Shown: positions 27,847 to 38,359, counted from the stretch's first letter. The stretch is DNA of 64,000 nt from Cyclobacterium sp. 1_MG-2023 (GCF_030546805.1 NZ_JAUOPC010000011.1:1-64000), one strand, 5' to 3'. A program made the numbers and translations. The notes: generated by a model from the sequence alone, not told the origin.

Positions 27847-30800
27847 TTATTTTGACCACCCCTCTAATTGAATAGTTTTAATGGATTTACCATCCGCATC
27901 AAAATATTCAACCTTTTCAAGGCCTATCTCAGGAAAAATAGGGTTGGACCCTTGACTCAAGTAGCCAGATCCATGATAAAATTCTACCAACCTTTTTATG
28001 CCATCCTTAAAAGATTTAATTGCTTTAACTGAGCCACTGACATGAGGCAAAGGTTTGAGGTTTAATCTCTTATCGGGTAAACTTAGCCATTGTGAAGGTT
28101 GATTGTTTTTAGCTGCTAAATGCATCAATCCATATTCTTTTCCTAGGAAAACGGGAACCAAACTTCGGACATCCCCGCTCAGTTGGAGCATTTGATCCTT
28201 TATTAGAAATGCGCCATTGTCCGAATACTCTAGTCTTAAGCCATATCCGGCATCATATTGTCCTGTTATTACCTCTGTTTGATGAAAATTTCCAGCCAGC
28301 AAAATTTCCATTCTGCCATTTCCATCAAAGTCCCCGGCATCTATACCAAATACGGGCGACACCTGGGCAATATTAGGTAATGGGATTTTGTCAAAGCCTT
28401 CCTCTCCCTTATTTATCAAAAGAATGGAAGAAAAGATCTTGGCCTCAAGTTTATTTTCTGTACTGTCCAGGTAAGCTTTTCCAAGCAATGTGCTTAAAGT
28501 GGCTTGTGCATAACTGTGGTAATCATTGAATTTTTTCTTCAACGAAGGGATTTGTTGGAAAATGTCATCTCTGGGATGCATGGGGTACCTTTTACCATCT
28601 TCCATATAGGAAATTATGGCCTCACTTTTCCCATTCTTATCGAAATCTGCCCAGTGAATCTGTAACGGATTGTTTTCACTACTTTTGTACCGACTATTTA
28701 AACCCAGGTTACCCATTATATAATCGGTTTGGCCATTCTGGTTGATGTCTGCACCGATTATACTGTTCCACCAGCCTGTGCTTTCTTCCAAACCTGGAAT
28801 ATTTTCCTTCAAAACCAAGCGACCTGACTGATTCTCAAAAAGTGTAATTTCCATCCATTCTCCCACGACAATCAAGTCTGTCCAATTGTCTTGATTATAG
28901 TCGGTCCATAGGGCAGACGTGACCATGCCTATGTTTTCTAATCCGGGAGCAATTTCCCCAGCAACTTCCCTGAATTGCCCCTCGTTGTTCTGAAGCAATT
29001 GAGATTTGCCGGGCATTGGGTAATTATTGGGTGCCAATCTACCTCCAACAAACAGATCCATATCTCCATCCTTATCAAAATCTGCTCCGACCACTGCTGA
29101 ACTGCTAGCGAAAATTTCAGGTAGTGCCTTGGAGTCTAAGCTAAACTTTCCCTTTCCATCATTGATATATAACCGATCCTTGTATAACTTGGATCCGGCT
29201 TCAAATTCGTTTCCCCCTGAGGCAATGTATAGGTCTTGATCTCCATCTGAATCAGCATCAAAAAAAAGTATTCCCATGTCTTCGTATTGAGCATTTTTAC
29301 TTGACAGAGAAAGGCTGTCAAACCCTCCGGCTTCATTATTGAAAAATAATTTTCCCGATTGACCATAGGCCCCACCGATATAATAATCTTCCAGTTTATC
29401 ACCATTGATATCTGCAACAGCTATACCCGGCCCTAATTGAGAATGCTTGTGAGGTAACAAAGGTTGTAAGTTGAAATCTGCATAAAACAACTCGCGATGC
29501 TCGAATGATGGAAGAAATTTGGACGGTTCTTCTTCTATTTTAAAGGGGAGGTTATTTGCCTTTTTTCGATTTGTATTACTTGGCTCAGGATTATAAGAAA
29601 TGTTGAGGACTTGATTGGCCGGGATGGCGGATAATTTTTGGTAGTTGCCATCCGGCCATTGGATCAAAAGGGAGTCAACGGTATGCTCTCGACCCAAACC
29701 AAAATGAATGGTTTCACTAACCGAAGACTGATAGCCTCTGGTCAGATAGTGTTCATAATATTGAACCCCTCCCTTATTATAAAGATTGATTTTAGCACCT
29801 AAGGCCTGTAAATTTCCTTTTTTTCCGGTAAGCTTAATTTGCAGGAAATTGTTGTTCTCATCCGAATGGCCATTGTTTTTATAAATGGAAGCTTTACTGT
29901 AGGTATTGTTAATTATTAAATCTAGCTGACCGTCGTTGTTGAGGTCCGAAAATGCCACACCACTTGAATAACCGGGTAGGTCAAAACCCCAAGCCTTAGA
30001 CACATCTTCAAAGGTGAGGTCCTGCTTGTTTTGAAACATAAAATTGGCAAGGTGGGCTCCTTCGAGGGGCTTTAATTTTTCAAATATTTCACGGCTGTTC
30101 AAACGGGCAAAATTGGATCTGTAATCTACAAAATCCCGATTGGTGATGTCTCGTGGATAGCCATTTGTAATGAATAAGTCCTTCCAACCATCATTGTTCC
30201 AATCGGCCCACAAGGGAGCCCAGCTCCAATCGGTAGCTGCTACTCCTGCCATAAAGCCGATGTCTGAAAACAGTGGCAAGGAATCGTTTGAAAAACCCCG
30301 GTTGAGCTGAAGGGTATTCCGCATAAATTGAGGTTCATAACCCGTCTTTATTTCAGAAGTAAAACGGTCATGGCCTGTCTTCCCAAACATTAATTTCTGG
30401 CGGTAGTTTTTATCGGGCAACATGTCTACTTCCACTAAATCCGGCTTGCCATCATTGTTTATATCGGCTATATCATTTCCCATGGCGGAATAACTGGTGT
30501 GTTGGAATACCTTTGCTGCAATATTTTTAAAAGTTCCATCTTGCTGATTCAGGTATAAAATATCATTCGATAGGTAATCATTGCTTATAAAAATGTCCGG
30601 CCATAAATCCCCATTAATGTCGGAAACTGCCAAGCCCAAACCATAGCCTTCAATGGTAATTCCACTTGCCGCTGACACATCGGTAAAAGTTAGGTCCCCA
30701 TTGTTTTGAAATAACTTGTCGGTATTCAACATTTCACCGTTGATCCTTTTTGGTCGAATGATGTTGGGCCCGGTTTCATCCGTCATATTGTTCATTAGGT

Positions 30801-31362
30801 ACATGTCTAAATCCCCATCCCTATCATAATCAAAAAAGGCAGCCTGGGTGCTAAACCCTGTGTCATCCAATCCATAATCAGCAGCTTTTTCAATAAATTT
30901 AAAATCTCCTAAGTTGATGTACAATTCATTTTTCCTTTGAATGGCACCATAAGGGCCGGAAAAACAGAGGTAAATGTCTCTTAAACCATCTTGATTGATA
31001 TCCACTATGGATATGCCTGTAGCCCATTTTCCTTTGGTGGAAATCCCGGACACTTCTGTTTGATTGATAAAAGAAAAATTACCTTTATTGGAAAATATTT
31101 CACAATTCCCCATGTTGGAAGTAAAGACCAGGTCATCCAGTCCATCGTTATTAAGGTCTGCCACAGCTACCCCGGCCCCATTATAAAAATATTCGTAGGT
31201 GAGGATATTAAAAAATTCGTCCTCAATCAGGCTATTTTCAAAATCAACTCCCGTATCATCCGGACTTAATGAGGTAAATCTTGTAGTTTCCTTACAGGAA
31301 AAACAAAGCAAAAGAAATATTACTAAGGATTGGGGTGACGATAAAAATGAAGGCTTTTTCAT
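27847..31362 (-). CDS. FG-GAP/VCBS repeat lipoprotein with ASPIC/UnbV domain (CRTAC1-like)
   Basis: This 1171-residue lipoprotein (Cys23 after LLLCFS) has many FG-GAP beta-propeller repeats with Ca-binding loops such as DLNNDGLDDL, DINQDGLRDI and DYDRDGDLDM between residues 50 and 480. An ASPIC/UnbV domain follows at about 505-590 (GAKINLY, LTRGYQSSVSE, IHFGLG). A second set of FG-GAP repeats covers about 640-1060. Proteins of this design occur in large numbers in Cytophagales beside SusCD systems; ligand binding at the surface is assumed, not proven. It is transcribed alone, convergent with the second SusCD operon. Confidence 0.9.
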   Translation of the reverse strand: MKKPSFLSSPQSLVIFLLLCFSCKETTRFTSLSPDDTGVDFENSLIEDEFFNILTYEYFYNGAGVAVADLNNDGLDDLVFTSNMGNCEIFSNKGNFSFINQTEVSGISTKGKWATGISIVDINQDGLRDIYLCFSGPYGAIQRKNELYINLGDFKFIEKAADYGLDDTGFSTQAAFFDYDRDGDLDMYLMNNMTDETGPNIIRPKRINGEMLNTDKLFQNNGDLTFTDVSAASGITIEGYGLGLAVSDINGDLWPDIFISNDYLSNDILYLNQQDGTFKNIAAKVFQHTSYSAMGNDIADINNDGKPDLVEVDMLPDKNYRQKLMFGKTGHDRFTSEIKTGYEPQFMRNTLQLNRGFSNDSLPLFSDIGFMAGVAATDWSWAPLWADWNNDGWKDLFITNGYPRDITNRDFVDYRSNFARLNSREIFEKLKPLEGAHLANFMFQNKQDLTFEDVSKAWGFDLPGYSSGVAFSDLNNDGQLDLIINNTYSKASIYKNNGHSDENNNFLQIKLTGKKGNLQALGAKINLYNKGGVQYYEHYLTRGYQSSVSETIHFGLGREHTVDSLLIQWPDGNYQKLSAIPANQVLNISYNPEPSNTNRKKANNLPFKIEEEPSKFLPSFEHRELFYADFNLQPLLPHKHSQLGPGIAVADINGDKLEDYYIGGAYGQSGKLFFNNEAGGFDSLSLSSKNAQYEDMGILFFDADSDGDQDLYIASGGNEFEAGSKLYKDRLYINDGKGKFSLDSKALPEIFASSSAVVGADFDKDGDMDLFVGGRLAPNNYPMPGKSQLLQNNEGQFREVAGEIAPGLENIGMVTSALWTDYNQDNWTDLIVVGEWMEITLFENQSGRLVLKENIPGLEESTGWWNSIIGADINQNGQTDYIMGNLGLNSRYKSSENNPLQIHWADFDKNGKSEAIISYMEDGKRYPMHPRDDIFQQIPSLKKKFNDYHSYAQATLSTLLGKAYLDSTENKLEAKIFSSILLINKGEEGFDKIPLPNIAQVSPVFGIDAGDFDGNGRMEILLAGNFHQTEVITGQYDAGYGLRLEYSDNGAFLIKDQMLQLSGDVRSLVPVFLGKEYGLMHLAAKNNQPSQWLSLPDKRLNLKPLPHVSGSVKAIKSFKDGIKRLVEFYHGSGYLSQGSNPIFPEIGLEKVEYFDADGKSIKTIQLEGWSK

Positions 31363-31545
31363 TCAAATTAATATTTGCTAAGGGCAACTTTATGACTGGC
31401 AATATAGGGTTTTTGACCGGCCTAAATCATGAATACTAGGGTTTTATTTGGGTGATAATTAGCAGAATTAATAGGGCCAAGATTTGGAGCTACTGATGTA
31501 TTGGGGTATCTTTAAACTTCAACCTACTAAAAACCATAATTAAAC

Positions 31546-32877
31546 ATGAAATATTCAAAGTTAAATTTTCTTTCAGCGGCCTTAGTTTGTGGAGGCCTGC
31601 TATATGGCTGTGGAAGTTCTACAGAGACAGAAACAGAAACAGATTCTCCATACCTTACAGCAGATGAAGACCAAGGAGGCTTGGACCTTCCTTCAGGTTT
31701 TCAATCCTATGTTATTGCTGAGGACCTAGGTAGGGCTAGGCATTTGGCTGTTAGAGATAACGGCGACATTTATGTTAACCTAAGAGAAGCCAATGAGCAA
31801 GGAGGGATTGCAGCCCTCAGAGATACTGATGGAGATGGAAGAGCAGACGAAATCAAGTATTTCGGTGATTTTGGCGGTACAGGTATGGCTTTTTACAATG
31901 GAAACCTTTATGCCTCAAATGATAGCACTGTTTTTCGATTTTCCTTTGCCAGCGAGGCCTTATTGCCTGACAATGCATCCTCACCCGATACCATAGTTGC
32001 AGGACTTCCTGTGCAAACTTCTCATGCTGCGAAATCCTTTACTTTTGATGATGAAGGATTTTTGTATGTCAATATCGGTGCCCCGTCCAATGCTTGCCAA
32101 GAACAAGACAGAAGCAAGGGATCCCCAGCCATGGACCCCTGCCCATTACTGGAAAGACATGCCGGTGTTTGGCGTTTTGATGCAGAAAAGATTGGCCAAA
32201 CTCAATTAGAGGATGGCTATAGGTTTTCTACAGGAATAAGAAATGCTGTAGCTTTAGAATTCAACCCCTTCGACGGACATGTATATGCAGTACAACACGG
32301 AAGAGATATGTTAAATGGTTTGTTTCCTGACATGTATACAACAGAAGAAAGTGTGGAGCAACCTGCAGAAGAAATGTTTAGGTTGAGTGATGGAGCAAAT
32401 TTTGGATGGCCATATTGTTATTATGACGGAAAGCAAAACAAACGATTGACTGCACCGGAATATGGTGGAGATAAAGAAAGTTCCGAGCGATGTGAGGGAA
32501 CAGTTGCTCCTGTGGCCACATTTGCGGCCCATATGGCACCCAATGACCTTTTGTTTTACACAGGGGATCAATTCCCGGAGCGTTATAAAGGAGCAGCCCT
32601 TATTGCATTCCATGGCTCTTGGAATAGGGCTCCTTTGGGTCAAAAAGGGTATAAGGTAAGTATGCTTCCATTCCAAAATGGTTCTCCAAGTGGGGAACAT
32701 CAGAGTTTTGCAGATGGCTTTGCAGGAGTAGATGAGATAGAGGCTCCTAGTGATGCCAAGCACAGGCCTACAGGTCTAGCGATGGCTCCTGATGGAACAG
32801 TAATTATTTCTGACTCAGTTACCGGGAAGATCTGGCGTGTATTCTATAAAGAAGACAATACAATGGCGCTAAAATAA
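31546..32877 (+). CDS. L-sorbosone dehydrogenase-like PQQ/glucose dehydrogenase-family lipoprotein
   Basis: This 443-residue lipoprotein (LLYGC, Cys22) has the beta-propeller of soluble glucose/sorbosone dehydrogenases (about 45-435). The repeats include LRDTDGDGRADE, YRFSTGIRNAVALEFNP, HGRDM, GANFGWPYCYYDG, FHGSWNR and HRPTGLAMAPDG. Relatives oxidise sugars in the periplasm with PQQ, but many homologues have unproven cofactors. It stands alone with a terminator directly after it. The cytochrome c fusion at 34255 has a related propeller and could accept electrons from such an enzyme (inference). Confidence 0.87.
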   Translation: MKYSKLNFLSAALVCGGLLYGCGSSTETETETDSPYLTADEDQGGLDLPSGFQSYVIAEDLGRARHLAVRDNGDIYVNLREANEQGGIAALRDTDGDGRADEIKYFGDFGGTGMAFYNGNLYASNDSTVFRFSFASEALLPDNASSPDTIVAGLPVQTSHAAKSFTFDDEGFLYVNIGAPSNACQEQDRSKGSPAMDPCPLLERHAGVWRFDAEKIGQTQLEDGYRFSTGIRNAVALEFNPFDGHVYAVQHGRDMLNGLFPDMYTTEESVEQPAEEMFRLSDGANFGWPYCYYDGKQNKRLTAPEYGGDKESSERCEGTVAPVATFAAHMAPNDLLFYTGDQFPERYKGAALIAFHGSWNRAPLGQKGYKVSMLPFQNGSPSGEHQSFADGFAGVDEIEAPSDAKHRPTGLAMAPDGTVIISDSVTGKIWRVFYKEDNTMALK

Positions 32878-32909
32878 GTTTAGTGCAATACAAGAATTGA
32901 TAGGATATT

Positions 32910-32950
32910 AAGAAAGGGAAATGTTGGTATACATTTCCCTTTCTTTTTTT
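32910..32950 (+). terminator. Rho-independent terminator
   Basis: AAGAAAGGGAAATGT (32910-32924) and its exact complement (32931-32945) enclose a six-base loop, followed by a T-run to 32950. Confidence 0.92.
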
Positions 32951-33123
32951 GGATGGTCTTATAATTAAAGCAAATCATCCGTTTGCTTCAGCAAGGCCGG
33001 GTTGGTAGATATTCTTTGGCAGCTGTTTTTTAATGAATGCTAGATTTTCCTTAAGTCATCATTCAAAAACATGGTATAAAGCCATAAATTGCACCAAATT
33101 TATACATAGCATAAAAAAGTACG

Positions 33124-33933
33124 ATGACAATTAAATTTTATGCCCCACTTTGGGGAAATACTTTGGCTTTTGAAAACTTCTGTAAAAATGTGAAAGAAGC
33201 GGGGTACCATGGGGTTGAAATGGACCTTCCTCTGGAAACCAAAGAGAGAGATCATTTGATGGCCATACTTAAAGACCATAATTTAGAATTGATTGGACAA
33301 TATTATCAATCCTTTGAAGCTGACCCAAAAGAAAATTTAAATTCCTATGAAAAATATTTAAAACACTTGATTGCTGCGGAACCAGTGCTGATCAATTGTC
33401 AAACGGGTAAAGATTATTTCGATTTTGAAGAAAACTTACCTCTTTTTAAATTGGCAGACAGGCTTTCCAAGGATTCAGGGATTCCGATAACCCATGAAAC
33501 TCACAGAGGAAAGTGTTTGTATGCAGCACCAGTGGCCAAACGCTATTTTGAATGCCTACCGGATTTACGTATTTGCTTGGATATCTCCCATTGGTGCAAT
33601 GTCCATGAGTCGTTGCTTGAAGACCAGGGTGAAATTGTTAATCTGGCCATCTCGAGGGCAGATCATATTCATAGCAGAGTAGGGCATGCAGAAGGGCCAC
33701 AGGTAAATGATCCCCGTGCCCCGGAATGGGAAACAGCACTAAAGGCTCACTTGACTTGGTGGGGAAAAGTAATTGACCTACACAAGGAAAATGACAGGGA
33801 CTTGACTATCTGTACAGAATTCGGTCCGTTTCCTTATATGCCTACCTTTCCTTTCTCAGAAAAACCCTTGGCGAATCAATGGGAAATCAACGTTTATATG
33901 ATGGAATTGTTAAAGGAACGATTTCAGATTTAG
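33124..33933 (+). CDS. Sugar phosphate isomerase/epimerase-like TIM barrel
   Basis: This 269-residue cytoplasmic protein, with no signal peptide, has the xylose isomerase-like/AP endonuclease 2 TIM-barrel fold. Probable metal ligands lie on successive strands: Glu in THETHRGK, Asp in CLDISHW, His in SRVGHAEGP and Glu in CTEFGPF. Such enzymes isomerise or epimerise ketoses, inososes or related acids. The exact substrate cannot be assigned. It is flanked by separate transcription units of periplasmic oxidoreductases, which suggests a role downstream in catabolism of the oxidised sugar (inference). Confidence 0.85.
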   Translation: MTIKFYAPLWGNTLAFENFCKNVKEAGYHGVEMDLPLETKERDHLMAILKDHNLELIGQYYQSFEADPKENLNSYEKYLKHLIAAEPVLINCQTGKDYFDFEENLPLFKLADRLSKDSGIPITHETHRGKCLYAAPVAKRYFECLPDLRICLDISHWCNVHESLLEDQGEIVNLAISRADHIHSRVGHAEGPQVNDPRAPEWETALKAHLTWWGKVIDLHKENDRDLTICTEFGPFPYMPTFPFSEKPLANQWEINVYMMELLKERFQI

Positions 33934-34254
33934 GAAACCCGTTTAATGGGATGGATGATCTACTCTTTGTTTACCATAAAAAAATGCAACGGATTATGTA
34001 CCATTAATACCATGTCCGATACCTATTATTTTTTGTAATTCACAGTTTTGGGTGTAATTTCAAGGCTGGTTAATTTAGGGTAAATCTAATTGAAATAAAA
34101 TTCGGTAAAACATCGTATTCTAAAAGGGAAGTTTGCTGCAATTCACCAAATACGAAGACCTAAGTAAAACGTCTAGGATGATGTCGACCATAGGAATAGC
34201 CTTGCCAGGTAAAAATAAATTTAAAATCCATTTGCTAATTCGCTTATTATAGAA
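33934..34254. other. Intergenic region, no feature seen
   Basis: 321 AT-rich bases separate the isomerase from the cytochrome c fusion. I saw no convincing promoter, hairpin or small gene. Confidence 0.5.
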
Positions 34255-37053
34255 ATGAAACATTCAAAGACTGTTGCTACTTATTTTTTTCAACGACCGA
34301 AATTTAAAGGTTTTTTCGGTACACTTTCCCTAATACTAATGATGGTTTCGGCCTGTGGTGAAGCTGAAAAGGAGGAGCTGATAACTTCAGTGAATTTTGA
34401 CGAACAAAGCTTCGCTCCATTTGTGGAGCCTTCATTTCCTTATATTACCACCTCTTTTGATGGGAGGAGTTTAGGAGAGGGCTTTCCCGAAGACAATATT
34501 TCCGGTCGTGTATTGGCCATAAAACTTGGCAATGATGCTTATGCTTGTTTTGATACCGACATGCTGCGTTGGTCTGTAGCTTGGACAGGAGAATTTATGC
34601 CCATGGTAACCATGGCACAGGTTTCCTATGCAGAGTTTCACAACAAAGGCAACCAAATACCAACAATAGGAGGAGATCCCAAACTTGCCACAGGAGCTTA
34701 TCCAGGTTGGGCAATAGGGCAAGCAACTGTCAAAGATCCCAGAAATCCATCACCTCATCCTGACAGTCCCAAATGGGGAGCAATACCTGCGGAAATTGGC
34801 AGGTATGAAGGAGTTTATCCTATGGATGACAAAGTGATTCTTTCTTATACAGTAGGTGGGGCACTTGTCTATGAATTACCCGGTAGTAAGCTCCATGAAG
34901 GCCTGCCTGTATTTAGCAGGAGATTTGCCATTGCACCATCTGAGGAGAAAACCTTTTTAATGGCGGCTGAAATAACTGACATCAGCAAAGTAGAGCAGGA
35001 GGGAAACCTTGTATTGGTTTATCATGGTGACAAGGTGACAGCCATGGGATTAGCGAAAGGAAGTGAAGGGGTAAGTCTTTCTGTAGTAGGAAACAGGTAT
35101 TTGGTGGCAGAAGTTGCTGCACATTCTTCCACAGTAGATTTTGAATTGATGCTTTGGAATGGGGAAGCGACTGAAAAAGATAAATTTGCCGGGGCTTTGA
35201 ACCAAGAATTGACAGCAATTCCCGATTTTGAAAATGGTAACAATGCGTACTGGACAGAAGAGGTGTTGACCCAAGGGCAGATTTCTCCTGATACTGCGGC
35301 CTTTGTAACAGATCGATTGACCTTGCCTGTTCCTAACCCTTGGAATAGAAATGTAAGAATGGTTGACATAAGTTTCCTTAGCGATTCTGAGGCTGCCATG
35401 GTTACTTTTGAAGGCGATGTCTGGAAGGTGGCAGGGATCAATGAGTCATTGGACCGTCTTGTATGGACCAGGGTTGCTTCCGGTTTGTACGAACCGCAAA
35501 GTATTGAAGTAGTCAATGGAGAAATCTATGTATATGGAAAAGATGGAATCACCAAACTTCATGATTTGAATGAAGATGGAGTAGCAGATTTTTACGAAAA
35601 CTTTTCCAATGTGATGGCCCAGTCTATTGAAACACGTGAGTGGGCAAGTGACATGGTGGCTGACCCGAAAGGTGGTTTCTATGTGGCCAAATTTGGGGCC
35701 TTGGATATGGGGCCGGAGGCATCCTCTCCAAAAGCCTTAATGGGATTTAGGTCGGCTTCTAATGATGATGGTTCCATACATAAAATTTCTGCTGATGGTA
35801 GGAACAAAGAACAGTTTGCTACAGGATTTAGGGGCCCTTATTTGGGAATACATCCTGAAAAAGGATGGTTGACAGGTTCTGATCAGCAAGGTCATTATAT
35901 GCCTTCTACCCCTGTAATGTTGATTAGAAAAGGAGATTATTTTGGAGTTCCTGCCACTGCGCATAGAGAACCTATTCCCGAAACCACTCCTCCAATTACT
36001 TGGATTCCTCACAGTGAAGATCGATCAGGAGTGGGGCAAATTTGGGTGACTTCTGACAAGATGGGGCCTTTAAATGACCAGATGCTGCATTTATCTTATG
36101 GCCGTCCCGGGCTGTTTGTTGTGAAAGTAGACAGCGGATCTAATACCGTTCAAGGCGGGGCTTCTGTCATTCCGGGCAATTACCCGGCTCCTTCTATGAA
36201 GGGAGATGTAAACCCGGGTGATGGAATGGTTTATTTTGCTGGTTTTTCATTATGGGGTCATAATTCTGAAGAGTTAAGTGCCTTACTTAGGTTAAGGTAT
36301 ACCGGGCAAGAGAGTTTGTTGCCTGAGGATTATAAGGTGAGGGATGGTGGAATCCTATTGAGGTTTGGCCAAGCATTAGATGAGGAAACCGCAACTGACT
36401 TGGCCAATTATCAAGTCAAAAGATGGAATTATATGCGAACGGAAAAATACGGTTCCGGACATTACCAATTGGACGGCTCAGTAGGGGAGGAACATCTTCC
36501 TGTTTTGGCAGCCCAATTGTCTGAGGACAAGAAGGCGGTATTTCTAGTTGTACCAAACATTGCTGTGGTCATGCAAATGGAGGTAGCTTTTGATTTGAAA
36601 ACTGCAAAAGGTACAGCATGGTCTGACAAGGTTTGGATGACTGTAAATGAAGTGAATCAACCCTTACTCAAAGCAGAAGGATTTGCCGATTTCAATCCAT
36701 CCGACTTGATAGACAACTTTGATCCGGCCTTACTGGCGACCAAGGAAGAAGGAACAGCAGATGCCATAAAAGGCAAAGAAATATTCTTAAAATACGGATG
36801 TATTGCCTGCCATGCAATAGACGATAATGTAGCCGGGAAAATCGGCCCTAGTGTAAAAGGACTTTATGGCGCCAAAAGAGAGTTTAAAGATGGCACTACT
36901 GCAACCGCAGACGATGCTTATATCAAAGAGTCGATCGTGGATCCGGGTGCCAAGGTTGTAAAAGGCAGAGAAGGGGAGATGCCTTCCTTCCTAGGTCTAT
37001 TATCTGATCAGGACATAGAATCTGTTATTTTGTATTTTAAGACATTGAAATAA
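34255..37053 (+). CDS. DUF6797-type beta-propeller protein fused to cytochrome c
   Basis: This 932-residue lipoprotein (VSAC, Cys34) starts with a region resembling DUF6797 (about 50-300), continues with a sorbosone/glucose-dehydrogenase-like beta-propeller (about 330-690), and ends in a mono-heme cytochrome c domain. The heme motif is CIACH (Cys849, Cys852, His853), and Met909 in GEMPS is the likely second axial ligand. It should sit in the periplasm and pass electrons from substrate oxidation to the respiratory chain. Similar architectures are frequent in Planctomycetes, Verrucomicrobia and Cytophagales. The substrate is unknown. It is transcribed alone with its own terminator. Confidence 0.85.
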   Translation: MKHSKTVATYFFQRPKFKGFFGTLSLILMMVSACGEAEKEELITSVNFDEQSFAPFVEPSFPYITTSFDGRSLGEGFPEDNISGRVLAIKLGNDAYACFDTDMLRWSVAWTGEFMPMVTMAQVSYAEFHNKGNQIPTIGGDPKLATGAYPGWAIGQATVKDPRNPSPHPDSPKWGAIPAEIGRYEGVYPMDDKVILSYTVGGALVYELPGSKLHEGLPVFSRRFAIAPSEEKTFLMAAEITDISKVEQEGNLVLVYHGDKVTAMGLAKGSEGVSLSVVGNRYLVAEVAAHSSTVDFELMLWNGEATEKDKFAGALNQELTAIPDFENGNNAYWTEEVLTQGQISPDTAAFVTDRLTLPVPNPWNRNVRMVDISFLSDSEAAMVTFEGDVWKVAGINESLDRLVWTRVASGLYEPQSIEVVNGEIYVYGKDGITKLHDLNEDGVADFYENFSNVMAQSIETREWASDMVADPKGGFYVAKFGALDMGPEASSPKALMGFRSASNDDGSIHKISADGRNKEQFATGFRGPYLGIHPEKGWLTGSDQQGHYMPSTPVMLIRKGDYFGVPATAHREPIPETTPPITWIPHSEDRSGVGQIWVTSDKMGPLNDQMLHLSYGRPGLFVVKVDSGSNTVQGGASVIPGNYPAPSMKGDVNPGDGMVYFAGFSLWGHNSEELSALLRLRYTGQESLLPEDYKVRDGGILLRFGQALDEETATDLANYQVKRWNYMRTEKYGSGHYQLDGSVGEEHLPVLAAQLSEDKKAVFLVVPNIAVVMQMEVAFDLKTAKGTAWSDKVWMTVNEVNQPLLKAEGFADFNPSDLIDNFDPALLATKEEGTADAIKGKEIFLKYGCIACHAIDDNVAGKIGPSVKGLYGAKREFKDGTTATADDAYIKESIVDPGAKVVKGREGEMPSFLGLLSDQDIESVILYFKTLK

Positions 37054-37453
37054 GAAAGTATAGATTATCCAAATCAATTGCGAAAATCCATTTGAATTTT
37101 GGACGCAAATTATATTTAAAAAACGCACATAAATTTATTATGTGCGTTTTTTTATGACTTGACTGCTTTGACAGATACTCTTAGCCTTTTGGTGGCCCCT
37201 TTCCCTGGCCACTGAAGTTGGTAATATTACTGGGCTAAAGCCATAGGTTTCTCATCTCCCATCTAATCTATTCAATCCTTATAAAACCCTTTCAATTCCC
37301 CCGTGTTTCGGTAATAAGTTTCAATCTTAATAAAATTGAATTGCAATTCATCCTTGATTATCAGCCTGTTCCAAAGTAAAAAAATGCAGAAATTCCAATG
37401 TATTATATTTTAAAAGGTTAAAGAATTAATGTAAATTGAAGGTAAAAATCGCC
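37054..37453. other. Intergenic region with one terminator
   Basis: Apart from the terminator at 37118-37153 nothing gene-like is visible. No TAnnTTTG element was found upstream of the hydrolase gene. Confidence 0.5.
37118..37153 (+). terminator. Rho-independent terminator
   Basis: AAAACGCACATA (37120-37131) pairs with TATGTGCGTTTT (37139-37150), followed by T residues. It closes the cytochrome c fusion gene. Confidence 0.9.
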
Positions 37454-38359
37454 ATGAGACCATTATTCTATTTGTGTAGCCTTTGTTTGCCAATTTTAAT
37501 TTTAAGTTGTCAATCAACTCAGAAAGAAAATAAAAATCCTCACATTGAAAATGAAGAGTCAAAATTGACAGTTAACCTAAGAAAAATGGTAATGTCGGAG
37601 GGTGAAGAAAATGGCTGGGAAGGGATTGAGTATACAGAAATATGGGATCCTCAAAAAACAGCCATTATTGTTACCGATATGTGGGACAGGCACTGGTGTG
37701 AGAGTGCTACTGAAAGAGTGGCAGCTATGGCACCGGGTATGAATAAAACCTTAACAAGGGCAAGGGAACTTGGCGCTACCATTATTCATGCACCAAGCGG
37801 AACCATGGATTTCTATACAGATACACCTCAAAGGAAAGCTGCCATAAACACCCCCCTGCATAATGCACCAGAGGGTTTCCCAATCGATGATTGGTGTAAC
37901 TTGGATAAGGAAAAAGAAGCTGCTTTACCCATAGATGACAGTGATGGTGGTTGCGATAAGCCATGTGCTGATGGTGATCCATGTGAAGAAATGACGGCTT
38001 GGTCAATGCAGATTGCTACCATTAGGATTGAGGACAATGATTTTATCACTGATCAGGGGCAGGAAGTTTATAATATTTTGGTAGAAAACAATATAGACCA
38101 AATAGTGGTAATGGGGGTTCATTTAAATATGTGTGTATTGGGAAGGCCTTTTGCCATACGTCAGATGGCGAACCTTAATAAAAATGTGGTATTGATGCGG
38201 GACATGACAGATACCATGTACAACCCGGAAATGGCACCTTATGTGAGCCATTTTGAAGGAACCCGTCTGGTAGTGGCCCATGTAGAAAAATATTGGGCAC
38301 CGACCATGTTAAGTTCTGACTTCACCGGAGAGGCAGCCTTTGCCTTTAATGAAGAGTAG
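37454..38359 (+). CDS. Isochorismatase-family cysteine hydrolase, lipoprotein
   Basis: A 301-residue protein from ATG 37454; a TTG at 37436 would add six residues, but the ATG gives a clean lipoprotein signal (ILSC, Cys19). The isochorismatase-like fold shows the catalytic Asp in IIVTDMWD, and the nucleophile Cys in GVHLNMCVLGRPFAIR. An insertion of about 30 residues rich in Cys and Asp (DGGCDKPCADGDPCEE) lies in the middle. The family hydrolyses amides, ureides or enol ethers; being exported and lipid-anchored is less usual than the cytoplasmic form. It follows the cytochrome fusion but has no clear operon link. Confidence 0.85.
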   Translation: MRPLFYLCSLCLPILILSCQSTQKENKNPHIENEESKLTVNLRKMVMSEGEENGWEGIEYTEIWDPQKTAIIVTDMWDRHWCESATERVAAMAPGMNKTLTRARELGATIIHAPSGTMDFYTDTPQRKAAINTPLHNAPEGFPIDDWCNLDKEKEAALPIDDSDGGCDKPCADGDPCEEMTAWSMQIATIRIEDNDFITDQGQEVYNILVENNIDQIVVMGVHLNMCVLGRPFAIRQMANLNKNVVLMRDMTDTMYNPEMAPYVSHFEGTRLVVAHVEKYWAPTMLSSDFTGEAAFAFNEE

